Shown: one piece after another, positions 7,821 through 17,591 of the stretch
How positions within the stretch are numbered: the first letter of the stretch is position 1
Layout of the letters: the number at the start of each line of letters is the position of its first letter
Assembly (NCBI GenBank): GCA_963677785.2
Contig: CAXXDH010000003.1
Location: forward strand, 744,001 to 808,000
DNA length: 64,000 nt
From: G963665495 sp963677785
GTDB taxonomy: Bacteria; Desulfobacterota; Desulfovibrionia; Desulfovibrionales; Desulfovibrionaceae
Reading direction: 5' to 3'
Notes under the pieces: model-generated
Seen by the model: the letters and a program-made list of their open reading frames with translations, nothing else
Told to the model about the DNA's origin: nothing
Databases searched by the model: none
Position numbers and translations under genes: made by a program

Positions 7821-9518
7821 TCACTTGCTTTGTCCGGCAACGCCGATAACCGTCTTTGGCGGGAACTTCTCGAGAACTTTGTTGTAGCGCTTGTATTCCG
7901 CGGAAAGCTGCATGGTCATGGGCAGGTGGCGGATGCCTATGCCCACGTCTTCCTGCGGATTGGTGTACAGGTTGGACATGACGCCCGACCCGAGGTCGGC
8001 CTCGTTGGTGCCGCTGAAACCGCCCTTGTTGCCGTTTTCAAAAATAGCCTGCTGCAGAGCGATGGCATAGTGGTGTTTGAACTCATCGATACGCAGGGCC
8101 GAGAAGTACTGATCCATGGTGTAAATGCGGCTGCGCCGGTTGGAAAGCGCCGCATCGCCCAGCAAAAAGGAGGTCTGGTCTATGCCGTCAATGTAGCGGT
8201 CTTCTGGCACCAAAGACGCGGCCTCGGCTCCGGGCTTTCCGGCCAGGGACAGAGCCGTGTTGAAGAGGTCCGCCAGGTCGAACAGACCGTCGGTCCGGCG
8301 GGGCTTGATCATGCCTTTCCAGTAGACGAAGGTAGGCACGCGTACGCCGCCTTCCCAGCTGGAGCCTTTACATCCGCGGAAGGGAGAACGTCCGTGGGGT
8401 TCGACTTCGCACTCGGGCCCGTTGTCGGAAGTGAAGAAAATCAGCGTATTTTCCAGCTGGCCGGTCTTGTCCAGCGCTTCCACAAGCTGGCCGAGCACGT
8501 CGTCCATCTCCACGATACAGTCGCTGTAGCAGGTGCCTGCCATGGATTTTCCCATGAATTCGTCATTGGGGTAATTGTCGAAATGGCAGCCTCGCGTGGC
8601 ATGGTACAGAAACCAGGGCTGCTTGGAATCTTTCATCTTATTGATGAAGTTCACGCTGTATTTGGCCCAGTCCTGATCCAGATCCCTGATGGTGGTCAGA
8701 TTGAGCTCGTAGACATCCTCGACCTTTTTATCCCCTTTGACCAGATGCACGTTGTTGTGGTTGAAATTGCCGTTCTCAAGGGCCTTAAAGCGGGCCGGAC
8801 GCAGGGCCACTTCCGGGTTGAAATAGATATCGCGCCACTCGGTGTACATGTCGGAGACCGAGAGAAAACCGTAAAAATCGTCATAGCCCAGATTGTTGGG
8901 CAAAGAGCCCTGGTTCTCGCCCATGTGCCATTTGCCAACGCCCTGGGTGACGTACCCGAGCTGCTGCAGCAGCATGGGAAAGGTGATGGCTCCTTCCAGT
9001 CCGCCGGGTTCGCCGTACATGGCCGGACGCAGTAAACCGTGGTGCAGAGGATTCTGTCCGGTGTGGATGGTGGCCCTGGTGGGGGTGCAGGCCGGGGTGG
9101 CGTAGGCGGAGGTCAGAATCATGCCGCTGTTGGCCATGCGGTCCATGGTGGGCGTGGCATTGCCCACGGTCGTACCGCCGCCGTTGAAACCGGGATCCAT
9201 CCAGCCCACGTCATCCATCAAAAATATCAAAATATTGGGTTTCTTGCCGAATTTCTTTTCCAGGGTTGCGAGCTTTTCCCTGGCCATTGTATCCTGGTCC
9301 GGATGCTCGACCACGGGCTCCATGTTCCCTGCCAGCAGCTTGGTAGGGGTGACCATATACTGGTTGGGCAGATCATAGCCCTGGCCCGTGGCTTGTCCGG
9401 TAAACGACCCGCGGGTGACGCCCTGTTCGGCCTTCTGCGCCCATGCCCCGCCAGGGACAACGAACAACAGCAGCACACACAAGAAAGCAACTGAGAAGCG
9501 AGGCTGTATTTTTTGCAT
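7821..9518 (-). CDS. Sec-exported cysteine-type sulfatase (arylsulfatase family)
   Basis: A 565-residue secreted sulfatase hydrolysing a sulfate ester; substrate unknown. A classical Sec signal peptide covers residues 1-27 (core VAFLCVLLLFVV, cleavage after AWA). The metal-binding start of the alkaline-phosphatase fold, ILIFLMDDVGW, is near residue 85. The active-site signature CTPTR near residue 125 holds the cysteine that is oxidised to formylglycine, and TSDNGPE supplies further metal ligands. The start at 9518 is chosen for its GGGAGGAAG ribosome site. No maturase is adjacent; the anSME at 33.9 kb is the candidate activator. It is monocistronic, with its own promoter and operator-like repeat at 9699-9752. 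Confidence 0.93.
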   Translation of the reverse strand: MQKIQPRFSVAFLCVLLLFVVPGGAWAQKAEQGVTRGSFTGQATGQGYDLPNQYMVTPTKLLAGNMEPVVEHPDQDTMAREKLATLEKKFGKKPNILIFLMDDVGWMDPGFNGGGTTVGNATPTMDRMANSGMILTSAYATPACTPTRATIHTGQNPLHHGLLRPAMYGEPGGLEGAITFPMLLQQLGYVTQGVGKWHMGENQGSLPNNLGYDDFYGFLSVSDMYTEWRDIYFNPEVALRPARFKALENGNFNHNNVHLVKGDKKVEDVYELNLTTIRDLDQDWAKYSVNFINKMKDSKQPWFLYHATRGCHFDNYPNDEFMGKSMAGTCYSDCIVEMDDVLGQLVEALDKTGQLENTLIFFTSDNGPECEVEPHGRSPFRGCKGSSWEGGVRVPTFVYWKGMIKPRRTDGLFDLADLFNTALSLAGKPGAEAASLVPEDRYIDGIDQTSFLLGDAALSNRRSRIYTMDQYFSALRIDEFKHHYAIALQQAIFENGNKGGFSGTNEADLGSGVMSNLYTNPQEDVGIGIRHLPMTMQLSAEYKRYNKVLEKFPPKTVIGVAGQSK

Positions 9519-9698
9519 TCTTCCTCCCATTAATACGCAATGTTGATGCGCCTGTTTTACTAAATAATTACAACACACTGACAACAGACAACGTAAAACG
9601 CGGATCAAAAGTCCAAGAGAAAGACGGGAAAGAAATCGCCCATGAACAAAAGTCCGTTTACAGATGCGATTTACTCCTGACACAGTATAGGTTATTAA

Positions 9699-9752
9699 TT
9701 TCTAGCATAGGAATAGTTTTCTGTCAATAGAGCTTATAGAAAACTGCTCTAT
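9699..9752 (-). promoter_or_regulatory. Sulfatase promoter with adjacent inverted repeat
   Basis: Reading the minus strand, a perfect TTGACA -35 (9722-9727), a 17-base spacer and TAGAAA -10 (9699-9704) give a good sigma-70 promoter for the sulfatase. A 7-base perfect inverted repeat, ATAGAGC (9727-9733) and GCTCTAT (9746-9752), abuts the -35 and could be an operator. The rest of the roughly 480-base gap between 9518 and 10001 is AT-rich and holds no gene that I can see. Confidence 0.5.
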
Positions 9753-10000
9753 CTATACCCTTTTTTTGAGATGTTTATAAAAAATCATGGTATAAATTTT
9801 TCTATTTAAAATAGTCAACTAGATAGATCTCTCGATGCGTTGCAACACTCAAACATAAAAGTGGGAAAGAAAAAAACAAGGCTGCTGAGCGGAGAAATAC
9901 GTTGTATGGGGCTGACTCCTTTGCATCGGTTGTGCTATTATTTCACAAAACCGATACGCCGACCACGCCACGGAAGGCGCGTACACTACAGGAGGGAGCC

Positions 10001-10714
10001 ATGCGTATTCTTGCCATCAACGCCACAGGACGGCCGGAAGGCAGTACCAGCAAGCTTGTGGAAAAAGCCCTGCAGGGGGCGGTTTCGCAGGGCGCGCAGA
10101 CCGAACATCTGCTGCTGTGCCAAAAAGACATCCGTTTCTGCACCAACTGCCTGGCCTGCTACAGCAATCTGGATGCGGACATAGCCCCCTGCTCCATCAA
10201 AGACGACGTTGCGGAAATTCTGGAAAAGATAAAGGATGCCGACGGCATTGTCATGGCCACGCCCATACACAGCGGCTTTACCACCGGACTGATGACCTCC
10301 TTTGCCGAACGCGCGGTCTGGACCCTGTGCAAGCCCACTGGGTCATTTTTTGATCTCAAGGGCTGTCCCGAACCCCGGCTTACCGACAAGCCCAGGGGCT
10401 CCATAATCATTGCGAGCGCAGGCGGCATTCCGGACGAACTGCGTACGTATTGCGACCTGGCCACTCCCTGGCTCAAGGATCTTTGCCAGCTGCTTTTCAA
10501 CGGCGAGGTAGTCGGAGATCTCTACGCCGGCGCCCACTATCCGCGCCCTGTGGCCGACGACGAGTGGCCCCGTGCCTACACCATACGCGCCCTGACCGAT
10601 ACGCAGCTGGAACAGGCCTACGCCCTTGGCGCTGAACTGGCTTATAAACTTGCCAGCGGCCAGGTGCTCCCCTATGACGCGAAACGCATCGAGGCCGCTT
10701 ACGCCGGGGACTAA
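10001..10714 (+). CDS. NADPH-dependent FMN reductase / iron-sulfur flavoprotein
   Basis: A 237-residue cytoplasmic flavodoxin-fold protein. The N-terminal FMN phosphate-binding segment (RILAINATGRPEGSTSKL) and the ATPIHSGFTTG stretch around residues 85-95 are typical of the NADPH-dependent FMN reductase family. A compact cysteine motif, CTNCLACYSN followed by PCSIKDD (residues about 47-66), matches the cluster-binding pattern of archaeal and sulfate-reducer iron-sulfur flavoproteins. Likely role: electron transfer between flavin and a 4Fe-4S cluster, possibly in oxidative-stress defence (inference). The start at 10001 has an excellent AGGAGGGAG; the frame is open further upstream to 9902 but without support. 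Confidence 0.88.
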   Translation: MRILAINATGRPEGSTSKLVEKALQGAVSQGAQTEHLLLCQKDIRFCTNCLACYSNLDADIAPCSIKDDVAEILEKIKDADGIVMATPIHSGFTTGLMTSFAERAVWTLCKPTGSFFDLKGCPEPRLTDKPRGSIIIASAGGIPDELRTYCDLATPWLKDLCQLLFNGEVVGDLYAGAHYPRPVADDEWPRAYTIRALTDTQLEQAYALGAELAYKLASGQVLPYDAKRIEAAYAGD

Positions 10715-10729
10715 AGTACTAATGTAATC

Positions 10730-10758
10730 GATGCGCCTGTCAGCGAAACAGGCGCATC
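10730..10758. terminator. Bidirectional stem-loop between convergent genes
   Basis: A perfect 11-base stem (GATGCGCCTGT / ACAGGCGCATC) with a 7-base loop lies between the stop codons of the flavoprotein and the isochorismatase-like gene. T-runs are weak on both sides, so termination efficiency is uncertain. Confidence 0.6.
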
Positions 10759-10793
10759 ATACCAGATGCTTCTCGCTTCGACGCAATGCCCGG

Positions 10794-11345
10794 CTATAAT
10801 CTGCTTACCAGTTCCTCCGAAGCCAGAACCTCGGCGTACAGCATCTGCAATGCGGCGAGAAAGGCCGCGTGCACCTGGACGGCCGGTACCTCGACGCCCG
10901 CGAACTCCAGTGACCGGGCCGCGCAGGCGTCATGCGCCACTTGTACTTTAAAGCCCAAATCAAAAGCGGCGCGGACGGTGGCGTCGACGCACATCAAAGT
11001 CATCATGCCCACCACCACCAGTTTTTCAACGTCCAGCTCCTGGAGAATTGACTCGAGTTTCGTTTCTCTGAAGCTGTTGGGGTAATGCTTGAGCAGGACT
11101 GCCTCCGTTTCAAGAGGCGTCACTGACGAATGAATTTCCGCACCTTTGGTGCCCGGCAGAAAAAATCCGGCAGCTGGATTCAGAGCCTCGTGCCGGATAT
11201 GAATAACGGGACGCCCCTGTTGCCGAAATTTTTCCAGAATGCTGGCGGCATTTCGTACGGCCTGTTCCGCCCCTGCCTGCTCGAATGCCCCGCCGGGAAA
11301 ATAGTCATTCTGCATATCCACAATCACGAGCGCTGTCTTATCCAT
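10794..11345 (-). CDS. Isochorismatase-like cysteine hydrolase
   Basis: A 183-residue hydrolase of the isochorismatase superfamily (nicotinamidase, ureidoacrylate and related amidases). The catalytic triad is visible: Asp in VIVDMQNDYF near residue 10, Lys in LLKHYPNSF near residue 100, and the nucleophilic Cys in MTLMCVDATVRAA near residue 134. The start at 11345 has AGGAG nine bases upstream. It is divergent from a GlxA-type AraC regulator 136 bases away, a common regulator/target arrangement. The substrate is not determined by sequence. Confidence 0.9.
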   Translation of the reverse strand: MDKTALVIVDMQNDYFPGGAFEQAGAEQAVRNAASILEKFRQQGRPVIHIRHEALNPAAGFFLPGTKGAEIHSSVTPLETEAVLLKHYPNSFRETKLESILQELDVEKLVVVGMMTLMCVDATVRAAFDLGFKVQVAHDACAARSLEFAGVEVPAVQVHAAFLAALQMLYAEVLASEELVSRL

Positions 11346-11481
11346 AGCTTGTCTCCTTTTTGTATTGCGCGTTGGCTTTCCGCTTTCTGTTGCGGGTAAT
11401 CTACGCATTGACAGTGGTACGGATAAGTGGCGCAATGGACAAAAACAGGGCAAAAACCGGCAAACGAAAGGCGGTGCGCTG

Positions 11482-12471
11482 ATGATAAAAGTTGCCGTTC
11501 TCGGCATTCCCGGATGTCTTCATTCCGCGGTCTGCGGCGTGGGCGAAATCCTGGCTCAGGCCAATACGCTGCACGGAACGGCTTTGTTCCATCACAGCGT
11601 GCTCACGCCTGACGCTGCGCCCGTGCACAGCTACACCGGCACGCCCGTTTTTGCGGATGCTTCTTTTAGTGATGCCGCCCCGGACGTCATCGTACTGCCG
11701 CCCATCATCGGCTCCGTGGATGCGCTGCTGGCTCTGGACGGCGTTGTTGACTGGCTGGCCGATTATCACCGATCCGGTAAGCAGATCGCCACTATCTGCG
11801 CCGGCGCGTTTTTGCTGGCGGAAACAGGCGTTCTGGACGGACGCTGCGCCACCACCCACTGGAAACTGGCCGAGCAATTCCGTACGAGATATCCCGCCGT
11901 TGACCTGCAGATCGAACGGCTGCTGGTGGATGGCGGCGATTACCTCTGCGCGGGGGGCGTCTCGGCCTGGATGGACCTGGCGCTGCATCTGGCGGCCAAA
12001 TATGCGGGGCGGGAAACCGCCCTCAGGTGCGCCAAGGTGATGTTGATGGATCCGCACCGCGAATACCAGACGCCCTACGGCATGGGCGGCTTTCGCAAGA
12101 ACCACGGGGACGCCGCCATCCTCAAGACGCAGTTATGGTTGGAGCAGCACTACGCCTCGGGTCCGCGCGTCCTGGAAATGGCGCAGGAGGCGGCTCTGGG
12201 GGAAAAGACCTTTCTGCGGCGTTTTCGTGACGCCACGGGAAAAACACCGCTCCAGTATTTGCAGCAAATCAGGATTGAGGCTGCTCAAACGCTGCTGGAA
12301 ACAACGGACCGGAGCGTCGAACGCATCGCCGAAGACGTCGGCTATACGGATTACAGCGCGTTCCGCAAGCTGTTCAAGCGTATTATGGGCAGCACTCCGT
12401 CAGCCTACCGCCAGCGTTTCGGAGGCATGGGGGAGAGGCCTCCCAATCCCGCGCCAGAAACGAATGTTTGA
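11482..12471 (+). CDS. GlxA/FtrA-type AraC-family transcriptional regulator
   Basis: A 329-residue regulator with an N-terminal DJ-1/PfpI-like domain (residues about 1-190; VAVLGIPGCLHSAVCGV at the start and ATICAGAFLLAETG containing the nucleophile-elbow cysteine) and a C-terminal AraC HTH pair (about 210-320; VLEMAQEAALGEKTFLRRF, then a second helix-turn-helix ending in SAYRQRFGG). Such regulators often act on a neighbouring amidase or hydrolase gene; here the divergent isochorismatase-like gene is the obvious target (inference). The ribosome site is weak (AAGGCGG); longer in-frame starts back to 11365 encode atypical sequence. Confidence 0.9.
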   Translation: MIKVAVLGIPGCLHSAVCGVGEILAQANTLHGTALFHHSVLTPDAAPVHSYTGTPVFADASFSDAAPDVIVLPPIIGSVDALLALDGVVDWLADYHRSGKQIATICAGAFLLAETGVLDGRCATTHWKLAEQFRTRYPAVDLQIERLLVDGGDYLCAGGVSAWMDLALHLAAKYAGRETALRCAKVMLMDPHREYQTPYGMGGFRKNHGDAAILKTQLWLEQHYASGPRVLEMAQEAALGEKTFLRRFRDATGKTPLQYLQQIRIEAAQTLLETTDRSVERIAEDVGYTDYSAFRKLFKRIMGSTPSAYRQRFGGMGERPPNPAPETNV

Positions 12472-12492
12472 CGTCGAACTTGGAAACCGGGG

Positions 12493-14241
12493 CTACTGCA
12501 CCTCAATCCCGGCTTCGTAGTATTTGCCTACGCCGTATTCGTGGCGGCGGAAGAACTTTTCCGGGCTCGGGCCGATGATCTGAAGTTCGGGGTGGAGCTT
12601 CTGCATGTCCAGGGCGATGTGCATCTCTTTGGTGCAGCCGGTGGAAAAGGTGGAATCCTTGCCGGACCAGGCAGGGGGCACTTTTTTGCCCATGAGTTCG
12701 AAGCTGTGCTCGATGTCTTCCACGCTTTGAAAACGCCAGACATTGATCAGTCCGCTGCGCTGCACCATTTCCCACATATACATCAGGTCGTCGCCGTCCA
12801 TGCCCGGCGTGAAATGTTCGGCCGGATTGATGATGAAGGTGCCGTCCAAGCGTTCGCGCAGATGGTTGACAAAGGTGGTCAGGACGGAAATGGCAGTCTG
12901 GGTCTGGCCTGGGATGCTGCCCACCACGGCGCTGTAGAACATCACGCTCTTGCCCGTGGCTCTGGCTTCGCGCATGGATTGGATGATCCTGGAAGCGTAC
13001 TGCTTGAGGCGGAATTCCGAAAACTTGACTATGTGCTCGGGTTTTGCCCGGTATTCAATCCGCAGCGTACCGGAACCGTCCCGCGCATAGCTGAGAATAT
13101 CCCGGGTAAAACTGACGCTGGTTTCTATCAGTCGCCGCCTGTTGGCCCAGCCCTTGGCTATGACCAGGTCGGCCTCTTTCCACGCCCGGGCAAAGGTCAC
13201 GCTCGTACGGTAGAGGTTCAAACGTTCGCGCGTGCCGTCCGAAATGACCAGAAACTGATTTTCCCGCAGCAGGCGCAGCAGCTCGTTCTTGGTGTGCCGG
13301 TGCTCTCGGGAGATATGGGCCGCAGCCAGCTCTTCCGCCAGCACGGGGTCCTGTTCGGAATCCCAGATCACCGGGGCCTGAAAGTGAAAACTTTCCTTCA
13401 GGGCCAGAATGACGCTGTGCCCCTGGCGCAGCAGGCTGCGGATGATCTGTAGATCGAAGAGTATGCCTCCGGCGCACTCGGTGAGAAAAAGGATTTTTTT
13501 CGGGCCTTCTATTTGCGGGCCCAGGGCTCTGGTGACGGCATCGAATCCGAGCGTTCGCGTCATGGCACGCCGCAAGGCTTCTCCTGAAAGCGAGCCCGCT
13601 CCCCCGTACCAGATCTTGGACAACGTGGAGAGCGCGAACAGGGTTTCCAGCTCGTGCCGGTCCAGTTCCCAGCGCAGGTCCGCAACCCGTCCGCAGAATT
13701 TATTTTCCGTGAAGCAATAATTGATGAGCTGGTCGCAGTTTTTACTTTCCAAAAAATCGCGCGCCCGGGCATTGTGCTCCTTTTTCAGCTCCTTGTAGGG
13801 ATCCACCATGCCGCTCTGGGTCAGAAAAATGTTCGTCAGGCGCTTCATCAGACGCGAAGGAATCAGGATGTGCGCTGTGACCGCCTGCTCGAATCTGTGG
13901 CGGCAGAACGCAAAGACACGCTGCCGGATATAGGAGTCGGAAATGTTTTCGCTGATCAGGCGTTCGAGGGCCCGCCAGGAGGCCGTGTAAGCATGCACCA
14001 GGGATTGCGGCGCCTTGGCCTGAATCAGTTCCCGCAGCCGTTCGTCCGCGCACGGTATATAGACCTGCTCCTCGTCCATGCTGATCATGAAACGCACTTG
14101 TTCCGGAGACGCGTTGGAGACCGGGTCCTGCAGGTACTCCAGATTGTTTTCCGTCATGAAGTGCAGAATCCAGGCGTCCAGGGCGGGATCACGCCCCATA
14201 CGCAGTTCGCTGAGGGCTTGGATGGCGGGCAGCTCGTTCAC
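12493..14241 (-). CDS. ARMT1/DUF89-like domain protein, downstream of NAD kinase
   Basis: A 582-residue cytoplasmic protein. The C-terminal half (residues about 245-500) resembles the DUF89/ARMT1 damage-control phosphatase fold: ILFLTECAGGILFDL corresponds to the family's DNAGEIVFD region, and FLVISDG plus ADLVIAKGWANRR to its later metal-site strands. The acidic residue replacing the usual Asp-Asn (here TECAGG) makes catalytic competence uncertain. The N-terminal part (about 1-240) is helical and unrecognised. It starts 23 bases after the NAD kinase stop and is clearly in its operon, suggesting repair or clearance of a damaged phosphorylated nucleotide or sugar (inference). Confidence 0.65.
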   Translation of the reverse strand: MNELPAIQALSELRMGRDPALDAWILHFMTENNLEYLQDPVSNASPEQVRFMISMDEEQVYIPCADERLRELIQAKAPQSLVHAYTASWRALERLISENISDSYIRQRVFAFCRHRFEQAVTAHILIPSRLMKRLTNIFLTQSGMVDPYKELKKEHNARARDFLESKNCDQLINYCFTENKFCGRVADLRWELDRHELETLFALSTLSKIWYGGAGSLSGEALRRAMTRTLGFDAVTRALGPQIEGPKKILFLTECAGGILFDLQIIRSLLRQGHSVILALKESFHFQAPVIWDSEQDPVLAEELAAAHISREHRHTKNELLRLLRENQFLVISDGTRERLNLYRTSVTFARAWKEADLVIAKGWANRRRLIETSVSFTRDILSYARDGSGTLRIEYRAKPEHIVKFSEFRLKQYASRIIQSMREARATGKSVMFYSAVVGSIPGQTQTAISVLTTFVNHLRERLDGTFIINPAEHFTPGMDGDDLMYMWEMVQRSGLINVWRFQSVEDIEHSFELMGKKVPPAWSGKDSTFSTGCTKEMHIALDMQKLHPELQIIGPSPEKFFRRHEYGVGKYYEAGIEVQ

Positions 14242-14264
14242 AGGTCTTCCCCTGTTGGTGTTTT

Positions 14265-15200
14265 TCAGGAATGCGATGATCCGGAATCAGAAGATCCTGC
14301 GGACTCCGGATCCTGACGGCCATCGAAAAACGACGAGCCTATCAGCCCCGTGCCCCGCAGCTTTTTGAAATAGGACGAATTATCCAGCTGTGCCAGGCAG
14401 AAGCCTTTGCCGGCCCGACGGACTCGGATCTGGTCGTTGTTGATCAGGGCGATGCCTTCCTGTCCGTCCAGGGTCAGATAAATTCTGGTTGTGGTGTCGT
14501 AGACTTCCACGCACAACTCGGCGTCCGCCGGCATGACAAGAGGATGGAATTCTCCGAGAAACGGACAGATGGGCGTCACGCTGATGGCCTGCAGTCCGGG
14601 GAACAGCAGCGGTCCCTGGGCGGAGACGGCATAGCCCGTGGCCCCTGTGGGAGTGGAAATGATCAGCCCGTCCGCGCGCATGCAGCCAACTTTTTCTCCG
14701 TTGGCCCAGAGCCGCAGGCTGACGAGCCGGGCCAGACCGCCGCGCGCAATGACCACGTCGTTGATGACGGTGCCGCGGGCCACAGTCCGGGGGCCGCGCT
14801 GCAGCTCGTATTCCAACGCCAGATGCTCGCGGATGACGCACTCGCCCTTGAGGATACGCTCCAATTTTTCCCGCCAGTTGTCCGGGGTGAGCTCCGTGAG
14901 AAAACCCACTTTTCCCAGATTGAGCCCCAGCAAAGGCAAACCGGCCGCAACGCTCTTGCGGGCCACCGAAAGCAGGGTGCCGTCTCCGCCGAGCACCAGA
15001 ACGAGATCCGGACGCCGCGTATCCAGGGACATCTCCTGAAAACTGTCGCCGGCCTGCGAGCCATCGGACGAATTGTTTTCGACTGCCTGGGCCCGTACTC
15101 CCTGCCCGGATAACCAGTCGGCTATCTCTTGGCCCAGGGAGCTTGCCGTTGTGTTGGCGGATTTGGTGACAATGAGTACGTCGCTTACAGGCTGTTTCAT
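14265..15200 (-). CDS. nadK: NAD(+)/NADH kinase
   Basis: A 311-residue cytoplasmic enzyme that phosphorylates NAD to NADP. Diagnostic motifs are present in order: the nucleotide-binding GGDGTLLSVAR near residue 75, NLGKVGFLTE near residue 98, and STPTGATGYAVSAQGP near residue 190. Length is usual for the family. The start at 15200 (preceded by a G-rich GTGGGG) fits family N-termini better than the longer frame reaching 15368. First gene of a two-gene operon with the DUF89-like protein. The 354-base gap between it and the chemoreceptor at 15555 is AT-rich and holds no gene that I can see. Confidence 0.95.
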   Translation of the reverse strand: MKQPVSDVLIVTKSANTTASSLGQEIADWLSGQGVRAQAVENNSSDGSQAGDSFQEMSLDTRRPDLVLVLGGDGTLLSVARKSVAAGLPLLGLNLGKVGFLTELTPDNWREKLERILKGECVIREHLALEYELQRGPRTVARGTVINDVVIARGGLARLVSLRLWANGEKVGCMRADGLIISTPTGATGYAVSAQGPLLFPGLQAISVTPICPFLGEFHPLVMPADAELCVEVYDTTTRIYLTLDGQEGIALINNDQIRVRRAGKGFCLAQLDNSSYFKKLRGTGLIGSSFFDGRQDPESAGSSDSGSSHS

Positions 15201-15554
15201 CCCCACTCGTTTAGTCGAAACCCCGAGACAATTCAAGAAGCTCCTTTTCGGCGGGAGCGATTTAATTCCCTGGGCATGCACGCTGAAAACCGGAAGTGCT
15301 GCATCACAACATATTTTAGCATTTACTGTTATTTCGGAACACTCTTTGCTCAATATACAATAAAACACTGCGTTTTCATTCGGTTACTGTGAAACGGTGG
15401 CGCACTCAACCGACGGCACAGCCATAACATATTGATTAACATGAATAAAATTACAAAAGCCAAAAAACGGGACATCAGCAATATTTCATTTGACTGCCAT
15501 AAATCCCGAAAAACGGAACGCAGTGTATCGTTTTATTAACCACGGGAGGTGCGT

Positions 15555-17363
15555 ATGTTTAGGAATTTCAACATCGGAACACGTATAACGGGGTTGCTCG
15601 TCGTCATGGTGGGATTTATTGTCGGGGTCGTCCTCGTCTTCATCAATCTTACCAACACCGTTACGGATATCGGCCTGCAAGAAGTGAAAAGCGTCATGCT
15701 CGCGGACCACAAGGCCCGGCTGAAGCTCGCCACGGAAACCACAGCCCACATGCTCGGTGAAGTCCTGAAAGATCTTCCGGACGACAAAGCCAAGGCCGAT
15801 CTGATCAATGCCGTGCTTTTGAACTACCGATTTGAGGATGACCGCTCCGGCTATTATTTCGTCTACCAGAATACCACCAATGTGGCCTACCCGCTGGATC
15901 CTAAGAAGCGCGGGCAGGACCTGAGCGGCATCAAAGACATCAACGGCGTATACGTGATCAAGAAGCTGTTCGAGAATGCCCGCAACGGCGGGGGATTTCT
16001 CAACTATCATTGGGATAAGCCCGGAGTGGGAACACAGCCCAAGCTGAGCTATTCGGTCATGATTCCAGGTACCTCCTATTGGATCGGCACCGGTGTGTAC
16101 ATCGACAACATTGCCGTCCAGCAGCAGGTCATAAAAAAGGATATGGACGAGCATGTTTCGGAAAACGCCACCATGACCATCGGCATCATCGCGGCCATCC
16201 TTGTGCTCTGCATTCTACCGGCCGCCATCGCTCTCATCGCTTCCATGGTCAAACCCTTGCGTACGGCCATCGGCGCGGCCGAAGAGGTCGCCAAGGGCAA
16301 CCTGGACGTGAACATCCGCGAACAGGGCAAGGATGAAATCGCTGCGCTGCAGCACGCGCTCAACACCATGGTCAACACGCTCAAGGCCAACATAGAAGAC
16401 CTGAGCGCCAAGGAAGCCGAAGCGCACCGCCAGACCGCCCTGGCGCGCGAGTCCGAACAACAGGCCAAGGAGGCCATGGACCGTGCGGCCAAAGCCACCC
16501 AGGAAGGCATACTGCGGGCGGCCACTCAACTGGAGGGCGTGGTGGAAAACATCACAGATGCCACCAAGGATCTGGGAAACCGCAGCGAAGGCATCCGCAA
16601 TGGAACCGACAACCAGATGGCCAGGATCAACGAAACCGCCACGGCCATGGAAGAAATGAACGCCACGGTGCTGGAAGTGGCCAGAAACGCGGCCCAGGCG
16701 GCCGAACAGTCCGAACGCTCCAAAAACAAGGCCCAGGAAGGCGCCGAACTGGTTGCCCGGACTGTTTCTTCCATGAATGCGCTGCAGCAGATGATGGGTG
16801 AGAAGCTCATGGGCAACATGCACAAGCTCGACACCCAGTCCGAATCCATCGGCCAGGTCATGAACGTGATCAACGACATCGCGGATCAGACCAACCTCCT
16901 GGCCCTGAACGCGGCCATCGAAGCCGCCCGGGCAGGTGATGCGGGACGCGGGTTTGCCGTGGTAGCCGACGAGGTACGCAAGCTTGCGGAAAAGACCATG
17001 GGGGCCACCAAGGAGGTCGGCGAGAACATCAAGGAGATTCAGAACCTCGCCCAGGCCAATGTCGCGGGCATGGATGAAGCCGTGCAGGCCATCAACGAGG
17101 TCACGGAACTATCCAACAGCTCGGGCGCCATGCTGCAGGAGATTCTGGACATGGCCGAACTTTCCGCCGGCCAGGTGCAGTCCATTGCCACCGCAGCCGA
17201 GGAACAATCCGCCGCTTCCGAGGAAATCACCCGGAGCATCGATGACATCAACGTCATCGCCAACGAAAACGTGTTGCGCGTCAACGAAACCGACTCGGAC
17301 ATCCAAAAACTGGTCAACCAGACGAATGAACTGGGTCGGAGGATCGCGGACATGAAAAAATAA
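15555..17363 (+). CDS. Methyl-accepting chemotaxis protein with single Cache (sCache_2) sensor
   Basis: A 602-residue transmembrane chemoreceptor. TM1 spans about residues 10-32; a periplasmic sCache_2 domain (about 35-185) shows [10 protein letters not shown], the [13 protein letters not shown] stretch and [13 protein letters not shown]2 is at about 195-217, then HAMP (to about 270), then a long cytoplasmic coiled coil with the hairpin-tip signature [19 protein letters not shown] near residue 455. sCache_2 domains commonly bind small carboxylates. The start has GGGAGG five bases upstream; a GTG two codons earlier is a minor alternative. Monocistronic, ending at the terminator at 17401. Confidence 0.95.
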   Translation: MFRNFNIGTRITGLLVVMVGFIVGVVLVFINLTNTVTDIGLQEVKSVMLADHKARLKLATETTAHMLGEVLKDLPDDKAKADLINAVLLNYRFEDDRSGYYFVYQNTTNVAYPLDPKKRGQDLSGIKDINGVYVIKKLFENARNGGGFLNYHWDKPGVGTQPKLSYSVMIPGTSYWIGTGVYIDNIAVQQQVIKKDMDEHVSENATMTIGIIAAILVLCILPAAIALIASMVKPLRTAIGAAEEVAKGNLDVNIREQGKDEIAALQHALNTMVNTLKANIEDLSAKEAEAHRQTALARESEQQAKEAMDRAAKATQEGILRAATQLEGVVENITDATKDLGNRSEGIRNGTDNQMARINETATAMEEMNATVLEVARNAAQAAEQSERSKNKAQEGAELVARTVSSMNALQQMMGEKLMGNMHKLDTQSESIGQVMNVINDIADQTNLLALNAAIEAARAGDAGRGFAVVADEVRKLAEKTMGATKEVGENIKEIQNLAQANVAGMDEAVQAINEVTELSNSSGAMLQEILDMAELSAGQVQSIATAAEEQSAASEEITRSIDDINVIANENVLRVNETDSDIQKLVNQTNELGRRIADMKK

Positions 17364-17400
17364 GGCTGGTCGGCTGCTCCTGCTCTCCTGCCTAACTTAG

Positions 17401-17433
17401 ACGCCCCGGCTTCGTGAGAAACCGGGGCGTTTG
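17401..17433 (+). terminator. Rho-independent terminator after the chemoreceptor
   Basis: A 13-base stem (ACGCCCCGG... / ...CCGGGGCGT) closed by a short GTGA loop is followed by TTTG. Confidence 0.8.
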
Positions 17434-17591
17434 CCGTTTTGCGGATTTGGGGCTGCTTCCGGCGGCCCAATAACTTCTGTCACGAAGACAAAAAAGTTGA
17501 AGTTAAATAGCCACCTGTTCGCAGGTCCAGGCTTGCAGTCAGTTAGCGAACCAGCAAAGCCCAGATAACCCACTTAAAAAAATACAACGTT

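Noticed and set aside
9926..9947. TTGTG-N9-CACAA near the iron-sulfur flavoprotein start, similar to a CRP/FNR site
   Set aside because: Spacing is one base longer than the TGTGA-N6-TCACA rule, so it is not called.
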